A DNA stretch of 45,615 nt, taken from assembly GCA_963575655.1 (NCBI GenBank), contig CAUYTY010000133.1, positions 1 through 45,615 of the forward strand. The letters are read 5' to 3'. This DNA comes from Gammaproteobacteria bacterium. GTDB lineage: Bacteria; Pseudomonadota; Gammaproteobacteria; CAIRSR01. Under the pieces are notes generated by a model that worked only from the letters and a program-made list of their open reading frames with translations, made no database searches and was not told the origin of the DNA. Shown here in pieces: positions 16,212 to 26,031 of the stretch (position 1 is its first letter; every line of letters begins with the position of its first letter). The position numbers were made by a program, and so were the translations under genes.

Positions 16212-18413
16212 TTAAAACTCCTCGAAATCTTCTTGATGAGTCACTGATTTTGGTATTCCTACGACTCTAGCCGTAGACCCACCAATTCGGGCCACTGGTT
16301 GAACTCGGCTAGGTGCTTTAGGGACAGCAGTTATTCGATGGGTTGGTGTAGAGCGTGCTGTACGCTCGGTAGAGACTTGGAAAAAGGCGACCAAATCCTG
16401 AAGCTGATGGACCTGAGCCCCCAATTCCTCGGCGGTCGCAGCTAATTCTTCGGAAGAACTGGCGTTGTGTTGAGTAAGTTGGGAGAGTTGATTCATAGCG
16501 GTATTGATCTGAGAGACACCACCGGATTGCTCTTTGGAGGCGGCGGCAATCTCTTGGACCAGATCCGAGGTCGTAGTAATTGTGGGCACGATCGCATTTA
16601 GTAGATTGCCGGCTTTTTCGGCGAGTTGCACACTACTGGTGGCCAATTCACCGATCTCCTGAGCCGCAATCTGGCTACGTTCAGCCAGTTTGCGCACCTC
16701 TGCGGCGACTACGGCAAAACCTTTGCCGTGTTCCCCAGCGCGTGCCGCCTCAATAGCGGCGTTTAGGGCAAGCAAATTTGTCTGATAGGCAATGTCATCA
16801 ATGATGCCAATCTTGCTGGCGATCTGCTTCATCGCCAATACAGTTGCGCTCACCGCCGTCCCTCCTTCATTAGCTTCGGCAGCGGCTTGGGTTGCTCGTG
16901 AATTGGTAACCTTGGCGTTGTCGGCATTTTGAGAGATCGAGGCAGTCATCTGCTCAATTGCAGCGCTCGTCTCTTCAACGCTGGCAGCTTGTTCACTAGT
17001 GGCTTGGCTCAGAGATTGGGCAGTGGCCTCGACCTGAGTCGCCGCGTTGGCTAATTCGCTCCCGGTGTGATGAACCTCCTCAATGGTATGAGCAAGTTGG
17101 GCCACCGTGTTGTTTACTGAGTCACGTAACTGAGCCAGCATTCCTTTGCACTGAACGTTGGCACGACTGGTCAAATCACCTTTCTCCACAACAGCCATAA
17201 TGCGCATCACCTCGGTTACAGGACCAACGACTGCGTCCAAAGTGGCGTTGAACCCTTCAACAATGCGCCGATAATCACCGTAATGACGAGTTGCATTCGC
17301 GCGCACCGCCAATTGTCCTTCGGCTCCCGCTTGGGTCAAGGTGTGAGTATCTTCGATAAGGGCATTGACTGCGGTAATAGCGGTATTGAGATTGGCTTTG
17401 ATAACGCTAAAGTCGCCATTGTACTGCACGGTAATCAGTGGCGGGAGGTCACCGGAAGCAATACGCGCAATATGCTCTGCTGCCATATTGAATGGACCGA
17501 TAACTGCATCCAGGGTGGAATTCACCCCTTCCACAATACGCTGATAGGCCCCCTGGTGACGGGTGGCATCCGCGCGGGTAGCAAGCTGACCAGCAATCGC
17601 CTTTTCAGCAAGCCTCGTTGCATCGTCGATAAGAATACGCAGAGAGGCGTTAGCGGTATTGAGACTTTCCCGGATGCGGTCAAATTCCCCAGGCCAAGTT
17701 TCCTGTACCGATTCAGGAATATCTCCGCGTGCGGTACGCTCGATCAACGCCACAACTTTATTCAGAGGACGAGTAACACTAAGCCCGATCCAAAGCGCCA
17801 AACCCAGGGCCAATACCAGAGAAACTCCAGCCAATAACAATATCAAAGTGATCCCGCGCTGCTGCATCTCATCCGCCTGAGTACCGGCCTGTTCCACTAG
17901 GCTACTCTGGTAGGCAATAATGGCATCGATATTCTTATCGTAGCTAACATAGGCGGGCATAACCTCACGGAGCATCCATTGCACACCCTCATCCCAACGC
18001 CCACCACGAATTATTTCTAACAGCCGTTCCAAGGAGGCTAAAAACACCCTCTGATCCTCATGAATGGCGCGTAGGACCTCCTTTCCCCGGTCAGAATGAA
18101 TTGACCGCTCCAATCCGTCCAACTGTTCTCCAATTACGCGCCGCAATTCTACAATGGCCTCAATCTCCTTTTTGGCCTTTTCTGGGTCCTTGAGGAGCAA
18201 GGCAGTGAACGCGCGACGAACAACAGATTCAACCTGGTTCATGTATTCCTGAACCTGTCCCACTTTTGGATAATAGTCGTGAACTATCCCAGTGACCGCA
18301 TCTTCTACTCGATCGAGCCCCTGAATCCCGATCCCCGCGACTCCGGCCATAAGCAGGAGCACCAGACCAAAACCACCCCACAACCGCATAGCCATTTTCA
18401 TACGCTGAAACAT
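16212..18413 (-). CDS. Methyl-accepting chemotaxis protein with 4-helix sensor and HAMP array
   Basis: A 733-residue transmembrane chemoreceptor. TM1 lies near 14-32. The periplasmic four-helix-bundle (4HB_MCP-like) sensor covers about 35-190, and TM2 lies near 192-214. About five HAMP-like units follow, marked by [52 protein letters not shown] and [13 protein letters not shown]. The MA domain has [20 protein letters not shown] and [20 protein letters not shown]. The C-terminus is DFEEF, matching the neighbouring receptor. From the HAMP array onward the two receptors are close paralogues, while their sensor regions differ, pointing to tandem duplication with sensor exchange. GAGG is 6 nt before the ATG. 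Confidence 0.95.
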   Translation of the reverse strand: MFQRMKMAMRLWGGFGLVLLLMAGVAGIGIQGLDRVEDAVTGIVHDYYPKVGQVQEYMNQVESVVRRAFTALLLKDPEKAKKEIEAIVELRRVIGEQLDGLERSIHSDRGKEVLRAIHEDQRVFLASLERLLEIIRGGRWDEGVQWMLREVMPAYVSYDKNIDAIIAYQSSLVEQAGTQADEMQQRGITLILLLAGVSLVLALGLALWIGLSVTRPLNKVVALIERTARGDIPESVQETWPGEFDRIRESLNTANASLRILIDDATRLAEKAIAGQLATRADATRHQGAYQRIVEGVNSTLDAVIGPFNMAAEHIARIASGDLPPLITVQYNGDFSVIKANLNTAITAVNALIEDTHTLTQAGAEGQLAVRANATRHYGDYRRIVEGFNATLDAVVGPVTEVMRIMAVVEKGDLTSRANVQCKGMLAQLRDSVNNTVAQLAHTIEEVHHTGSELANAATQVEATAQSLSQATSEQAASVEETSAAIEQMTASISQNADNAKVTNSRATQAAAEANEGGTAVSATVLAMKQIASKIGIIDDIAYQTNLLALNAAIEAARAGEHGKGFAVVAAEVRKLAERSQIAAQEIGELATSSVQLAEKAGNLLNAIVPTITTTSDLVQEIAAASKEQSGGVSQINTAMNQLSQLTQHNASSSEELAATAEELGAQVHQLQDLVAFFQVSTERTARSTPTHRITAVPKAPSRVQPVARIGGSTARVVGIPKSVTHQEDFEEF

Positions 18414-18866
18414 TGGTAACCTCTATCTTTAACGTGTTTTAAGTCTTATCTTGAATATCTAGATCTCAATTAATGCCCAGGCCAATTTTCTCACAAAAAC
18501 CTTCCTTATGATAATTCTACCCCGGCTCATCAAACAATTATAAAGAGCAGGAAAATACCTACCATAAAACACAACAACTCGTTAGTTACTAATTTGTAAC
18601 AAGGAATCTTTAACAATATTACTACATAAGGAAATACCCAGACGTATCACCAGACATAAAAATATCAACGCCAAAATTGCCCGGAACTACGAAAGTTATT
18701 TGCTAATTTTATTAAAAACATAAGTTAAGCGTGGCTTTTTCCAATGCCACAGGAAGAGGATGATATTGTTGTAGCATGACATTATCCATTGCTTACTAGT
18801 ATGCTACCCAATTAACCGAAACAATTATTGAGGATATCTTTTCAATAGCCAGTTGGGAGAGAGTTT
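18414..18866. promoter_or_regulatory. Divergent A+T-rich intergenic region
   Basis: 453 bp between the chemoreceptor (minus) and the small membrane protein (plus), so it must hold promoters for both. Notable palindromes are GTTAC-N6-GTAAC near 18593 and GTGGC-N10-GCCAC near 18731. I could not assign a sigma-28 or sigma-54 promoter with the correct spacing. No gene is visible. Confidence 0.4.
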
Positions 18867-19385
18867 ATGCCATTTACGCCACTACACATGGGTCCTGGGT
18901 TAATGATTAAGGCATTGACCGGAGATCGATTTAGTATCCTCAGCTTTGGCGTTGCGCAAGTTGCCATGGATATTGAACCATTGATTGGTATGGTGCGTGG
19001 GTCTTTCCGACTGCATGGTCCAACACATACCTATCTTGCTGCTCTAATCATTGCTGGTTTGGTCGCTCTAGTTTCTCAGAACATCTGCCGACCTATTCTG
19101 CGTCGCTGGAATCATGAGTTGTCGTTTTGTCACCTAGATTGGCTCATCACTCACGAACCGTTTTCACAAGGCGCAGTCATCATGGGAACATTCATTGGAG
19201 CATTTTCCCATGTGGCACTCGACAGCATTATGCACATCGATATTACGCCGCTGGCGCCTTGGTCAAACAACAACGGGTTGTTAGGTATAATCTCTGGCGA
19301 AGCATTACACCAATGGTGCATTGGCGCAGGTCTATTCGGTATTTTTTGGTGGGTAGCTATTCACTGGCACAAACGGCAGGACTAG
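18867..19385 (+). CDS. YdjM-like membrane-bound putative metal-dependent hydrolase
   Basis: A 172-residue integral membrane protein with about four hydrophobic segments. It has the conserved polar motifs of the LexA-binding inner-membrane hydrolase-like family (PF04307-like): MPFTPLHMGPG at the N-terminus, DIEPLI, LHGPTHTYLAA and GAFSHVALDSIMH. The His and Asp residues in these motifs could bind metal, but the biochemical function of the family is unproven. GGGAGAG precedes the ATG by about 6 nt. It appears monocistronic, flanked by chemoreceptor genes and repeat-rich DNA. Confidence 0.7.
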   Translation: MPFTPLHMGPGLMIKALTGDRFSILSFGVAQVAMDIEPLIGMVRGSFRLHGPTHTYLAALIIAGLVALVSQNICRPILRRWNHELSFCHLDWLITHEPFSQGAVIMGTFIGAFSHVALDSIMHIDITPLAPWSNNNGLLGIISGEALHQWCIGAGLFGIFWWVAIHWHKRQD

Positions 19386-20152
19386 TCCGACATTCTTAGG
19401 GTCAGTTCTTACATCTATGCCCTGTTGTTTTAATTCGAAGTGGGTAGATATTTCGAGGTAAGTTACGCTATCGCGGAGCCCAGCTGCAAAATAAACGGAA
19501 GGAAGGAAGGAAGGAAAGCGCATGGATAAGAAATATAAATCCTGACCCCAAAACTCCTGATTATCATCGCATTACTTCGACACTCTCTGCCGGAACGACA
19601 AACCGATAGTAACGGGGTTATTGATTAACCCAAGTGGAGCCGTTTCCCCCCCCCCCCCTCTCTCAACGTCAAGGGGGAAATTATACTAAAGTCGCTACTT
19701 AACCCAAGTTGCCGCCTACGGTCTCAAGCCATAATTCTTCCCAGGCAAGTAGTTTTCTGGTCGCCCTCCCCCCAACCCCCTCCCGTTGGGAGGGGGAGTG
19801 AAGATATTCAGCTCTAGTGGCCAATATCAATGACTGGCGTTGTTTTCTCCCCCCTCCCAACGGGAGGAGGTTGGGGGGAGGGCAACCAAAGAATTACTCA
19901 ATGTAGGTTGCTAACTTGGGTTACTTACACCTCTGGTTCATACATCCCGAGGGGGAGAGAAGGGAAAAACCTAATAGGTGGCAAAATCTGGATTACTTAA
20001 GAATTCACGGATGCCACCATGCTCAACGCCCCCCCTGATGTGCGAATCTGTCTCGGCGTCTACGCGATTATCACTTGACACCGCGAATTTTTCCGACCCT
20101 TTGTACATCTCCGGTGCGCCGGAACCCAATAATTCCATGCGTGGGTGATTAG
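19386..20152. other. Gene-free repeat-rich interval
   Basis: Contains five tandem GGAA units (19497-19516), a family A-like end around 19624-19640 (gattaacccaagtgg), a run of 13 cytosines (19646-19658), and the complete long-core family A element at 19699-19922. No plausible gene. Confidence 0.7.
19699..19922. repeat. Family A element, long-core version, complete
   Basis: Left end TTAACCCAAGTTGCCGCCTA and right end TAGGTTGCTAACTTGGGTTA. The core holds ccctccccccaaccccctcccgttgggaggggg, then gtgaagatattcagc and ggccaatatcaatgactggcg, then a second inverted hairpin cccctcccaacgggaggagg. The core therefore contains two GC hairpins that are inverses of each other, and can fold into one large cruciform. 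Partial relatives are at 7011-7155 and 21441-21578. Confidence 0.85.
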
Positions 20153-20860
20153 TTAAGATGTCTCCCCTCTGTCATTCTGTACCGAATCAACATTATTTGC
20201 TGCGGACAAATCATCCACCATGTCTGGATTTCGATCCAACATAATCCCCCTTGAGGTCAGTACCATACCTATAGTGCGCCATATAATTCGCAAGTCCCCA
20301 AGTAAGGAAAGTGTTCGCAGATATTCGCAGTCAAGCTCGAAACGGCGCGACCAAAGTACCGTATTACGTCCTGCAATCTGAGCAAGCCCCGTGACGCCAG
20401 GCCGAACCGCAAATCGTTCACGCTGCACATCGGTAAGTTGCGGCAACCGCTCCGGTAGCAATGGCCGCGGCCCCACCAACGACATTTGCCCACTGAGGAT
20501 ATTGAAGAGTTGTGGAATTTCATCAAGGCTGTAACGGCGCAATACTTTTCCTACGCGGGTGATTCGTTCCCTAGTGGGTCGGCCACGCTCATCAAGAAAG
20601 CGATCCGCATCCACAATCATCGTCCGAAACTTCCAAATTAGAAATTGCTGAGCAAAGCGACCAATCCGGGCCTGACGGAAGAAGATTGGTCCCCCATCAT
20701 CTATTTTTATCGCTATCGCCAAGATAATGAAAAGGGGACTAATAACAATAACACCGCAGGCTGCAAGCACCCAATCAAGGCTGTGTTTCACTATCAACAA
20801 CGCTGTTGGAATACGTGGAATCCCGCCAGAAGTTTTATCGATATTCATATGTTTATGCAA
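20153..20860 (-). CDS. Undecaprenyl-phosphate sugar-1-phosphate transferase (bacterial sugar transferase)
   Basis: A polyisoprenyl-phosphate hexose-1-phosphate transferase that starts assembly of exopolysaccharide, capsule or O-antigen repeat units at the inner membrane. The 235 residues comprise a single N-terminal membrane helix (about 27-50) and the PF02397 domain. Motifs visible are GPIFFRQARIG, IWKFRTMIVDAD, LRRYSLDEIPQLFNIL, MSLVGPRPLLPE and RPGVTGLAQIAGR. It lacks the extra N-terminal helices of WcaJ/WbaP, so it is the short PglC/EpsE type. No other glycan genes adjoin it, and both flanks are repeat-rich. A second possible start is ATG 20848. Confidence 0.92.
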   Translation of the reverse strand: MHKHMNIDKTSGGIPRIPTALLIVKHSLDWVLAACGVIVISPLFIILAIAIKIDDGGPIFFRQARIGRFAQQFLIWKFRTMIVDADRFLDERGRPTRERITRVGKVLRRYSLDEIPQLFNILSGQMSLVGPRPLLPERLPQLTDVQRERFAVRPGVTGLAQIAGRNTVLWSRRFELDCEYLRTLSLLGDLRIIWRTIGMVLTSRGIMLDRNPDMVDDLSAANNVDSVQNDRGETS

Positions 20861-21315
20861 TCATTTCTACAGTAGATGAGGATCGTTCCGACTCCTCGTA
20901 AGCTTCACACCGGGAGTATATCAAGAGGTATTCATCTATAAAAGGTATCTATATGGTATCGGTAGATGGTTCTCTATAGTTAATCATAACCGGTTGATAA
21001 CCTCCAACATGCAGATGCGGATACCCATCGGATAGACGTATCACCAGGGACGCTATCAACGGTGCAGCGTAGCACTCATTCCTGTCGATCGGTGAGTGAA
21101 TCCAGACCGACACGCTAGCCAAGTATGGTCGATACGGTATCACTCATGTGTTGAGTATTCAACAGGTTAAATCAGGAAAGGAAATTGGTGGTAATGGCGG
21201 AGAGAGCACTTCTATGCAGGAATCAGACAACGTCCAATCTCATCCTCGACCAACACAATCCTCCGTTCCGATTCCTTGGCCGCTCTTTCTGCTAGGCACC
21301 ATATACCCGTTAAGT
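20861..21315. other. Intergenic region, nothing identified
   Basis: The roughly 450 bp upstream of the sugar transferase contain several short palindromic words (for example around 20984-21060) but no ORF with family resemblance, no tRNA and no repeat shared with the rest of the window. It presumably includes the sugar transferase promoter. Confidence 0.4.
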
Positions 21316-21414
21316 CGTCATTCCGGTAGGCATTGCCAAAATCCAGGATACAGAGACATGAGTCAGTAGACTATCTATGGCTTTTGAATTCCGATAACCC
21401 CTACCGAAATGACG
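21316..21414. repeat. Family B REP-like element, full copy
   Basis: Opens CGTCATTCCGGTAGGCATTG and closes CCCCTACCGAAATGACGG, with about 60 bp of unrelated DNA between the two arms. Same outer arms as 60-127 and 42325-42425. Confidence 0.75.
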
Positions 21415-21435
21415 GTTGAGTTAGACGATAAGTAG

Positions 21436-21578
21436 CAAGTCGAGTTAACTAACCCAAGTTGCTACTTAGCGCGCTTTTCTCCCCTCTCCCTCCGAGAGGA
21501 GGTTGAGGGAGGACGATCAAAAAACTACTTGTCTGGAAAGAATTATGGCTTGAGACCGTAGGTGGCAACTTGGATTAA
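21436..21578. repeat. Family A elements, tandem ends plus full copy
   Basis: gtagcaagtcgagttaac (about 21432-21449) is an outward-facing family A end joined to the next element's TTAACCC-type left end at about 21446-21470. That element continues gcgcgcttttctcccctctccctccgagagg and ends gaccgtaggtggcaacttgg at about 21578. It combines the left half seen at 28427 and 45560 with the right end seen at 25957, so it looks like a recombinant between element subtypes. Confidence 0.7.
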
Positions 21579-21620
21579 CTATTTTACTCATACGATCCAT
21601 GATGGACCCCAATCAGGAAT

Positions 21621-23648
21621 CTACATTGGATTGGCATAATCAGCAATTACCTCTACGCGGAGAATATCTTCTAACGCCTGCACGCGGGTAATTCGCACCC
21701 GCAACCACTGACCGGGTTGTAGGTTGGAATGGGTCGCGGTGGAAAGTACCGTTTCCAACATAAACTCCGGGAGGGTGATTTGGATCCGATGTCCGAAGAT
21801 CGCCACTACTAGGGCAATAACCTCTAAACCACGTCGCTGTTCAAGCACACGCAATAACCAATAGCGACGCCGATTTTGCTCCAGGAGGGAGGCCTGACTC
21901 ACCGGACGTTCAATAGTGGTAAGTAGGGCATTAAGGTCCGCAACACTATAAGGAGGCGATTTCCCCCGCAGAAAGGCGATAAACTGGCGTTGATTAACCA
22001 GATCAGCGTAACGACGCAGGGGCGAAGAGGCCGTTACGTAAGCATCTATCCCAAGACCGTGGTGAACCGCAGGCTCTACCCCGGTCTCAGCCCGAGAGAG
22101 TTGCATCCGCTGCCGATAGTTGAGCCACAAGTCGTGCGGGACGACCCCGTCAAACAAACGTTCGCGGGGCGCCGCCTGACTACGGTAGAGGCATGCTATC
22201 CCAGCCTCCTTCAACACCATAGCGGTGAGACGGTTGACCTGAATCATCATCTCGCTCACCAGGACTTGAGCACCCGTTTCTCGATCCTCGCGTTCAATAC
22301 GGGCCTCACCGCCCTCCCCTACCATCACCGTAACCTCGGGAAAGGCAAGAAATAACGCCCCTTGCGCGCGACGCGCGGCGCGCCACGCCCGCGCGATGGT
22401 CAGCAAAGTATGCCAGGGGGAGCTATTGTCGGACGCCAAAGCCGCGTCTACCTCCTTGTAGGTGACGTGCTGGGTAACACGCACTACAGTCAGGGCAAAA
22501 CGCTGTGCGCAGACTGTGCCGGCCTCATCCACAGTGAGAAGTAGGCTAACCGCCGGACGTAGAACACCTTCCTCCAAGCTACACAAACCCTCAGAAATCA
22601 CGGTCGGCAGCATGGGGATGAGTAGGTCAGGGAGATAAATAGAAGTCCCCCGTAGACGAGCCTCGCTATCCAGGATCGAATCCTGGGGGATCACGGTCGC
22701 AACGTCGGTAATATGGATCCCAACCTCGAATCCCCCGTGGATTGCCGTCAGGCTCAAACCATCGTCCACATCACGGGTAGTCGCGCTGTCTACAGTGTAA
22801 ATCGTCCGTTCGGTAAGGTCCTCACGCGGTAGATCCTGCCAGGACCAGCGTGACACTTGCGCCAACAACGAAGCCGCAGACAATACCTCTGGGGGATGCT
22901 CGCACCGCGTATCCAAGCGCAACAGCATCAAATTCTCGTCAAGCGCCCAGGTCCCGAGACGCACCAAGAGTTGAAAAGGCGCCCCCTCTTCATTCAAGCC
23001 AGCGGCACGCAAGATCTCCATCAGTCGCTCACGGGTACGCGCCTCCTCACCGTTTAAGGCTACGTCCTTGAGCATTTCGATGATTTCTGGCCCCTCTGGT
23101 GGTGCCGATACCAGTTGACCGTCCCACACCGCCCGCAACCACTCGCTCACTCGTCGGGTACGGATCGCCTTCTCCTCCTCGCGGGTGCGTTGGGTCAGGA
23201 TCGCCGCTACCGTCGTAGCGTCCGTGGGGCGAAACCCTTCACCACGGGCGCGAAAATAGACCCGATCCCGATATAAGGCACCCAATACAGCGGCAACTTG
23301 GTCGTCGCCCGCCTCGTTAAGGGCCAACTCGGCCAATTCAGTCGCGGCAAAGTCACCCGCTTCATCCTTGAGTACTTCCCACAATCCCGACATATCGACC
23401 GTTGCCATTAGGGCCTGACGGCACGTAGCGCGGGACTGAAGCGCCCGCGTCAGCGCCTCCCGGGCTTGATCGATGTCCAGACGGAGGGCATGAACGTGAA
23501 CCACCTGCTTGGAAGAAACGCTGACTTCCCGCCCCGACTCAGTAAGCAGCCGTAGTTTTCCCTTACGTTCTTCCAGACATACTGCGGCCACGATTTGGCT
23601 GTCCTCCAGTAGGTCCACAACCTGTCCTGAAGGGGGAGAATGGATCAA
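21621..23648 (-). CDS. rnb: RNase II/RNase R-family 3'-5' exoribonuclease
   Basis: A 675-residue RNB-domain exoribonuclease for processive 3'-5' degradation of RNA. The catalytic Asp cluster is in TVDSATTRDVDDGLSLT. Further RNB signatures are HITDVATVIP, STYLP-like GTSIYLPDLLIPMLP, and SSPLRRYADLVNQRQFIAFL near the C-terminus, followed by a short S1-like segment (QWLRVRITRVQALEDI). The N-terminal 200 residues lack a clear cold-shock pair, and the length is close to E. coli RNase II (644), so RNase II is likelier than RNase R (over 750). The start is TTG at 23648, with AGGAG about 10 nt upstream. It is monocistronic and downstream of repeats. Confidence 0.88.
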   Translation of the reverse strand: MIHSPPSGQVVDLLEDSQIVAAVCLEERKGKLRLLTESGREVSVSSKQVVHVHALRLDIDQAREALTRALQSRATCRQALMATVDMSGLWEVLKDEAGDFAATELAELALNEAGDDQVAAVLGALYRDRVYFRARGEGFRPTDATTVAAILTQRTREEEKAIRTRRVSEWLRAVWDGQLVSAPPEGPEIIEMLKDVALNGEEARTRERLMEILRAAGLNEEGAPFQLLVRLGTWALDENLMLLRLDTRCEHPPEVLSAASLLAQVSRWSWQDLPREDLTERTIYTVDSATTRDVDDGLSLTAIHGGFEVGIHITDVATVIPQDSILDSEARLRGTSIYLPDLLIPMLPTVISEGLCSLEEGVLRPAVSLLLTVDEAGTVCAQRFALTVVRVTQHVTYKEVDAALASDNSSPWHTLLTIARAWRAARRAQGALFLAFPEVTVMVGEGGEARIEREDRETGAQVLVSEMMIQVNRLTAMVLKEAGIACLYRSQAAPRERLFDGVVPHDLWLNYRQRMQLSRAETGVEPAVHHGLGIDAYVTASSPLRRYADLVNQRQFIAFLRGKSPPYSVADLNALLTTIERPVSQASLLEQNRRRYWLLRVLEQRRGLEVIALVVAIFGHRIQITLPEFMLETVLSTATHSNLQPGQWLRVRITRVQALEDILRVEVIADYANPM

Positions 23649-23948
23649 GGGATCAGTGCTCCTAAAAAATTAATTGTGACCCAAGGTAATCCAGGGACAT
23701 GGTCTGCCGAGGCTTGACACGACCCACGTACCACTCTGGTACCTTCGGGGCGCCTATTTTAGGGCGAAGGTCGTAGAAAAAAGTGGACGGTGGAAAAAAC
23801 GAGGAGCCCCAATAGAGAGTAGTGTCTCACACCGTGTGGTTTTCTCTCGTTGGACTGCTACAATGGCCCGCCGCGAAGCGGGGTGGCGTATCAATAGAAC
23901 GTCGCTTGAAGCTGAATCAAGTAGATCTTTCCTTTATCGGGGGGAATT
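23649..23948. promoter_or_regulatory. Divergent promoter region of the exonuclease and Sqr-like genes
   Basis: 300 bp with CGTACCACTCTGGTACCTTCG (about 23729-23749) forming a GTACCA/TGGTAC palindrome. A ribosome site GGGGGG lies 6 nt before ATG 23949. No gene is seen. The palindrome could be an operator, but nothing in the sequence identifies the protein that would bind it. Confidence 0.35.
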
Positions 23949-25085
23949 ATGAAGAACATCGTCGTCGCAGGAGCCAGCTTTGCAGGGCTGTCGACTATTC
24001 AAGCCCTACGCAAGAATGGTTGTAGCGTACCCATTACCCTGGTGGCGCCACAGCCAGCGATGCTCTACTACCCATCTCTCATCTGGGTACCGACCGGGCT
24101 ACGCAACGAATCTGACATTACCATACCTCTCACTAATTTCTTCCGCCGTTACAACGTGAACTACGTACAGGGGAGCGTTACTGGGCTGGACGCCGGGGTA
24201 CAACGGTTGCGTACTACGGCGGGTGAGATGGAATACGAGCGATTGGTCATAGCCACCGGAGGCCATTACGTAAAGAAATTGCCGGGGATCGAACACGCAT
24301 TTATTCCTTGCGAGGGTTACCGCCCAGTGGCGGCCATGAAGGAGCGATTGGACAGTTTGGAGGAAGGTACCTTGACCTTCGGGTTTGCGGGTAATCCCAA
24401 CGAACCCGCGGCCATGCGGGGGGGACCATTATTCGAATTTCTGTTCGGGATCGATACCCTACTGCGCCGCCAAAAACGTCGTGACCGCTTCGACTTGGTG
24501 TTCTTCACCCCCGCCGCTGAGCCTGGTAAACGCCTAGGCGCGCGCGCCATGGGCGGTCTGATGCGGGAGATGGAACGGCGCGGGATCCGTGGTCACGTTG
24601 GTCACAAACTCAAAGGATTTGCCGCCAACCGAGTAATCACCGAGGGGGGCGATCTCCCAAGTGACCTCATCGTCTTCATTCCCGGAATGGTCGGACCAAA
24701 CTGGGCCGCCCAAAGTGGTCTACCCCTTTCAACGGGCGGTTTCGTCTGCACCGATGGCCACTGTCGGGTACCCGGTTTCGAGGGTAGCGTCTACGTAGCA
24801 GGAGATGCCGGCAGTTTTCCCGGACCAGATTGGATGCCCAAGCAGGCCCATCTAGCCGACCTTCAGGCCCACACCCTGGCGCGCAATCTCATCGGCGACC
24901 TCGCTGGTAAACGCACCGAACACACCTTCCGCGCAGAGCTTATCTGCGTCGTGGATACCCTGGACAACGGTATTTTGGTATTCCGCAATGCGGCCTACAG
25001 CGGTGTATTCAAAAGTTATGCCCTGCATTGGTCAAAACGTCTATTCGAGTGGATGTACCTCAATCAATATCGTCCCAGCAGCTAA
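23949..25085 (+). CDS. FAD-dependent sulfide:quinone oxidoreductase-like protein
   Basis: A 378-residue two-dinucleotide-binding flavoprotein of the Sqr/flavocytochrome c/NDH-2 superfamily. Visible are the N-terminal GASFAGLSTIQAL glycine motif, LVIATGGHYVKKLPG, and GSVYVAGDAGSFPGPDWMPKQAHLADLQA binding FAD. The C-terminal helix (about 350-375) has the aromatic-rich amphipathic pattern that attaches Sqr proteins to the membrane. Cys residues occur in FIPCEGY, FVCTDGHC and LICVVDT. Whether these are the redox-active Cys pair of true Sqr needs alignment. If it is Sqr, it oxidises sulfide to polysulfide and reduces quinone. No other sulfur-oxidation genes adjoin it. Confidence 0.75.
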   Translation: MKNIVVAGASFAGLSTIQALRKNGCSVPITLVAPQPAMLYYPSLIWVPTGLRNESDITIPLTNFFRRYNVNYVQGSVTGLDAGVQRLRTTAGEMEYERLVIATGGHYVKKLPGIEHAFIPCEGYRPVAAMKERLDSLEEGTLTFGFAGNPNEPAAMRGGPLFEFLFGIDTLLRRQKRRDRFDLVFFTPAAEPGKRLGARAMGGLMREMERRGIRGHVGHKLKGFAANRVITEGGDLPSDLIVFIPGMVGPNWAAQSGLPLSTGGFVCTDGHCRVPGFEGSVYVAGDAGSFPGPDWMPKQAHLADLQAHTLARNLIGDLAGKRTEHTFRAELICVVDTLDNGILVFRNAAYSGVFKSYALHWSKRLFEWMYLNQYRPSS

Positions 25086-25126
25086 TCCAAGTTGCCACTT
25101 AACCAATGGCTAGACCGTCACTCCGG

Positions 25127-25150
25127 CATTCTCTGCCGGAAGGATGGGTG
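25127..25150. repeat. Short family B fragment
   Basis: CCGTCACTCCGGCATTCTCTGCCGGA lies just beyond the Sqr-like gene and is preceded by a family A end (taatccaagttgccac, 25084-25099). It is a compact hairpin (CCGGCA/TGCCGG) that might end the Sqr-like transcript. Confidence 0.5.
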
Positions 25151-25244
25151 GATGGCGATGATTAATACTCCCAGATTAGAACTGGCATAGGGAGTATTCA
25201 GACGTAGCTAAAACTGAACAGCCGTTGGGAGTGGATGTTACTGA

Positions 25245-25767
25245 TTGCTGGTCGATGACAATATTATCAATCAGCGAATGATTGAGCAGATTCTAAAGGA
25301 TGTTGATCTTGTCGTAGATATTGATAGCAAGAAATATCTCGGCAATGCAACAACTATGCGATGCGGCGTTGGCGACAGAACAATGGCCACAGCTTCCCCT
25401 TGAAGAAGGATTGATGGCGCTTGTTCTCTTCGGGGACGCACTGAACGATATCATGGCGACCATCGAGGTAATAAAAGAACAAACTGCAGAAAAAGTTGCT
25501 CCCGAATTAGCTGCTAACACTGAATTCCCGCCATTAGATATGAAACGGATCGTTCCTTTGGTGGATGGGTTATTCCAACAAATCAGACGCAATGCCTATG
25601 ATACCCAGGAATTCCTAGACACCCTTAGACCCCATCGAACCTATACACCAGCAGATGTATAGGGGGAATTGAAGCGCCTGGAAGAATTGGTGGGTAGTAT
25701 TAATTTCAAGGAGGCCCAGCGGTCACTCGTGATCGTTGCCGAAAAACTTGCAATTGAATTAGAGTAA
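25245..25767 (+). pseudogene. Decayed receiver-Hpt type phosphorelay gene
   Basis: Two fragments in different frames. From 25245, the protein text LLVDDNIINQRMIEQILKDV is the opening of a receiver domain and is immediately preceded by an in-frame stop. From about 25321 to 25767, a second frame resembles the C-terminal tail of hybrid kinases such as the one at 9066-12146 (for example FPPLDMKRIVPLVDGLFQQI). It is interrupted by TAG at 25660-25662, then continues in frame GELKRLEELVGSINFKEAQR to TAA at 25765. The receiver body, any kinase part and probably the Hpt His are missing. This is best explained by internal deletion plus frameshift and nonsense mutation. Confidence 0.75.
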
Positions 25768-25808
25768 TCGTTGCAACGTAATCATTCATGACAACAACTC
25801 CTTGACAA

Positions 25809-25957
25809 TAACCCAAGTTGCCACCTACTTGCCCCCTCCCCAGCCCTCCCCGTAAACGGGGAGGGAGTAGGCCGCAGACCTCCCCCCGTTTACGGGGAGA
25901 TTGAGGGGGGACGATTGGATGCGATCCCGAGTTTCGAATAGGTGGCAACTTGGGTTA
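25809..25957. repeat. Family A element, full copy with plastid-like hairpin core
   Basis: Left end TAACCCAAGTTGCCACCTA and right end TAGGTGGCAACTTGGGTTA are exact inverses. The core has the hairpin ccctccccgtaaacggggaggg, then ccccgtttacggggag, unlike the cores at 39577 or 19699. So identical ends enclose an unrelated hairpin. Confidence 0.85.
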
Positions 25958-26031
25958 ACAATATGACTCGGGCAAGTATATTTCCAATTGTACTTATTGA
26001 AGTAATTTCGTCAAGCAAGATGCCGCAACAT

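Noticed and set aside
13838-18000. Several plus-strand frames of 100-180 codons inside the chemoreceptor genes
   Set aside because: All are antisense to well-defined HAMP and MA coding sequence. Their coding-like statistics mirror the real genes.
18726-18755. Possible sigma-54 promoter around GTGGC...GCCAC
   Set aside because: The spacing between the GG and GC elements is 11, not 10, in the only reading that resembles the consensus.
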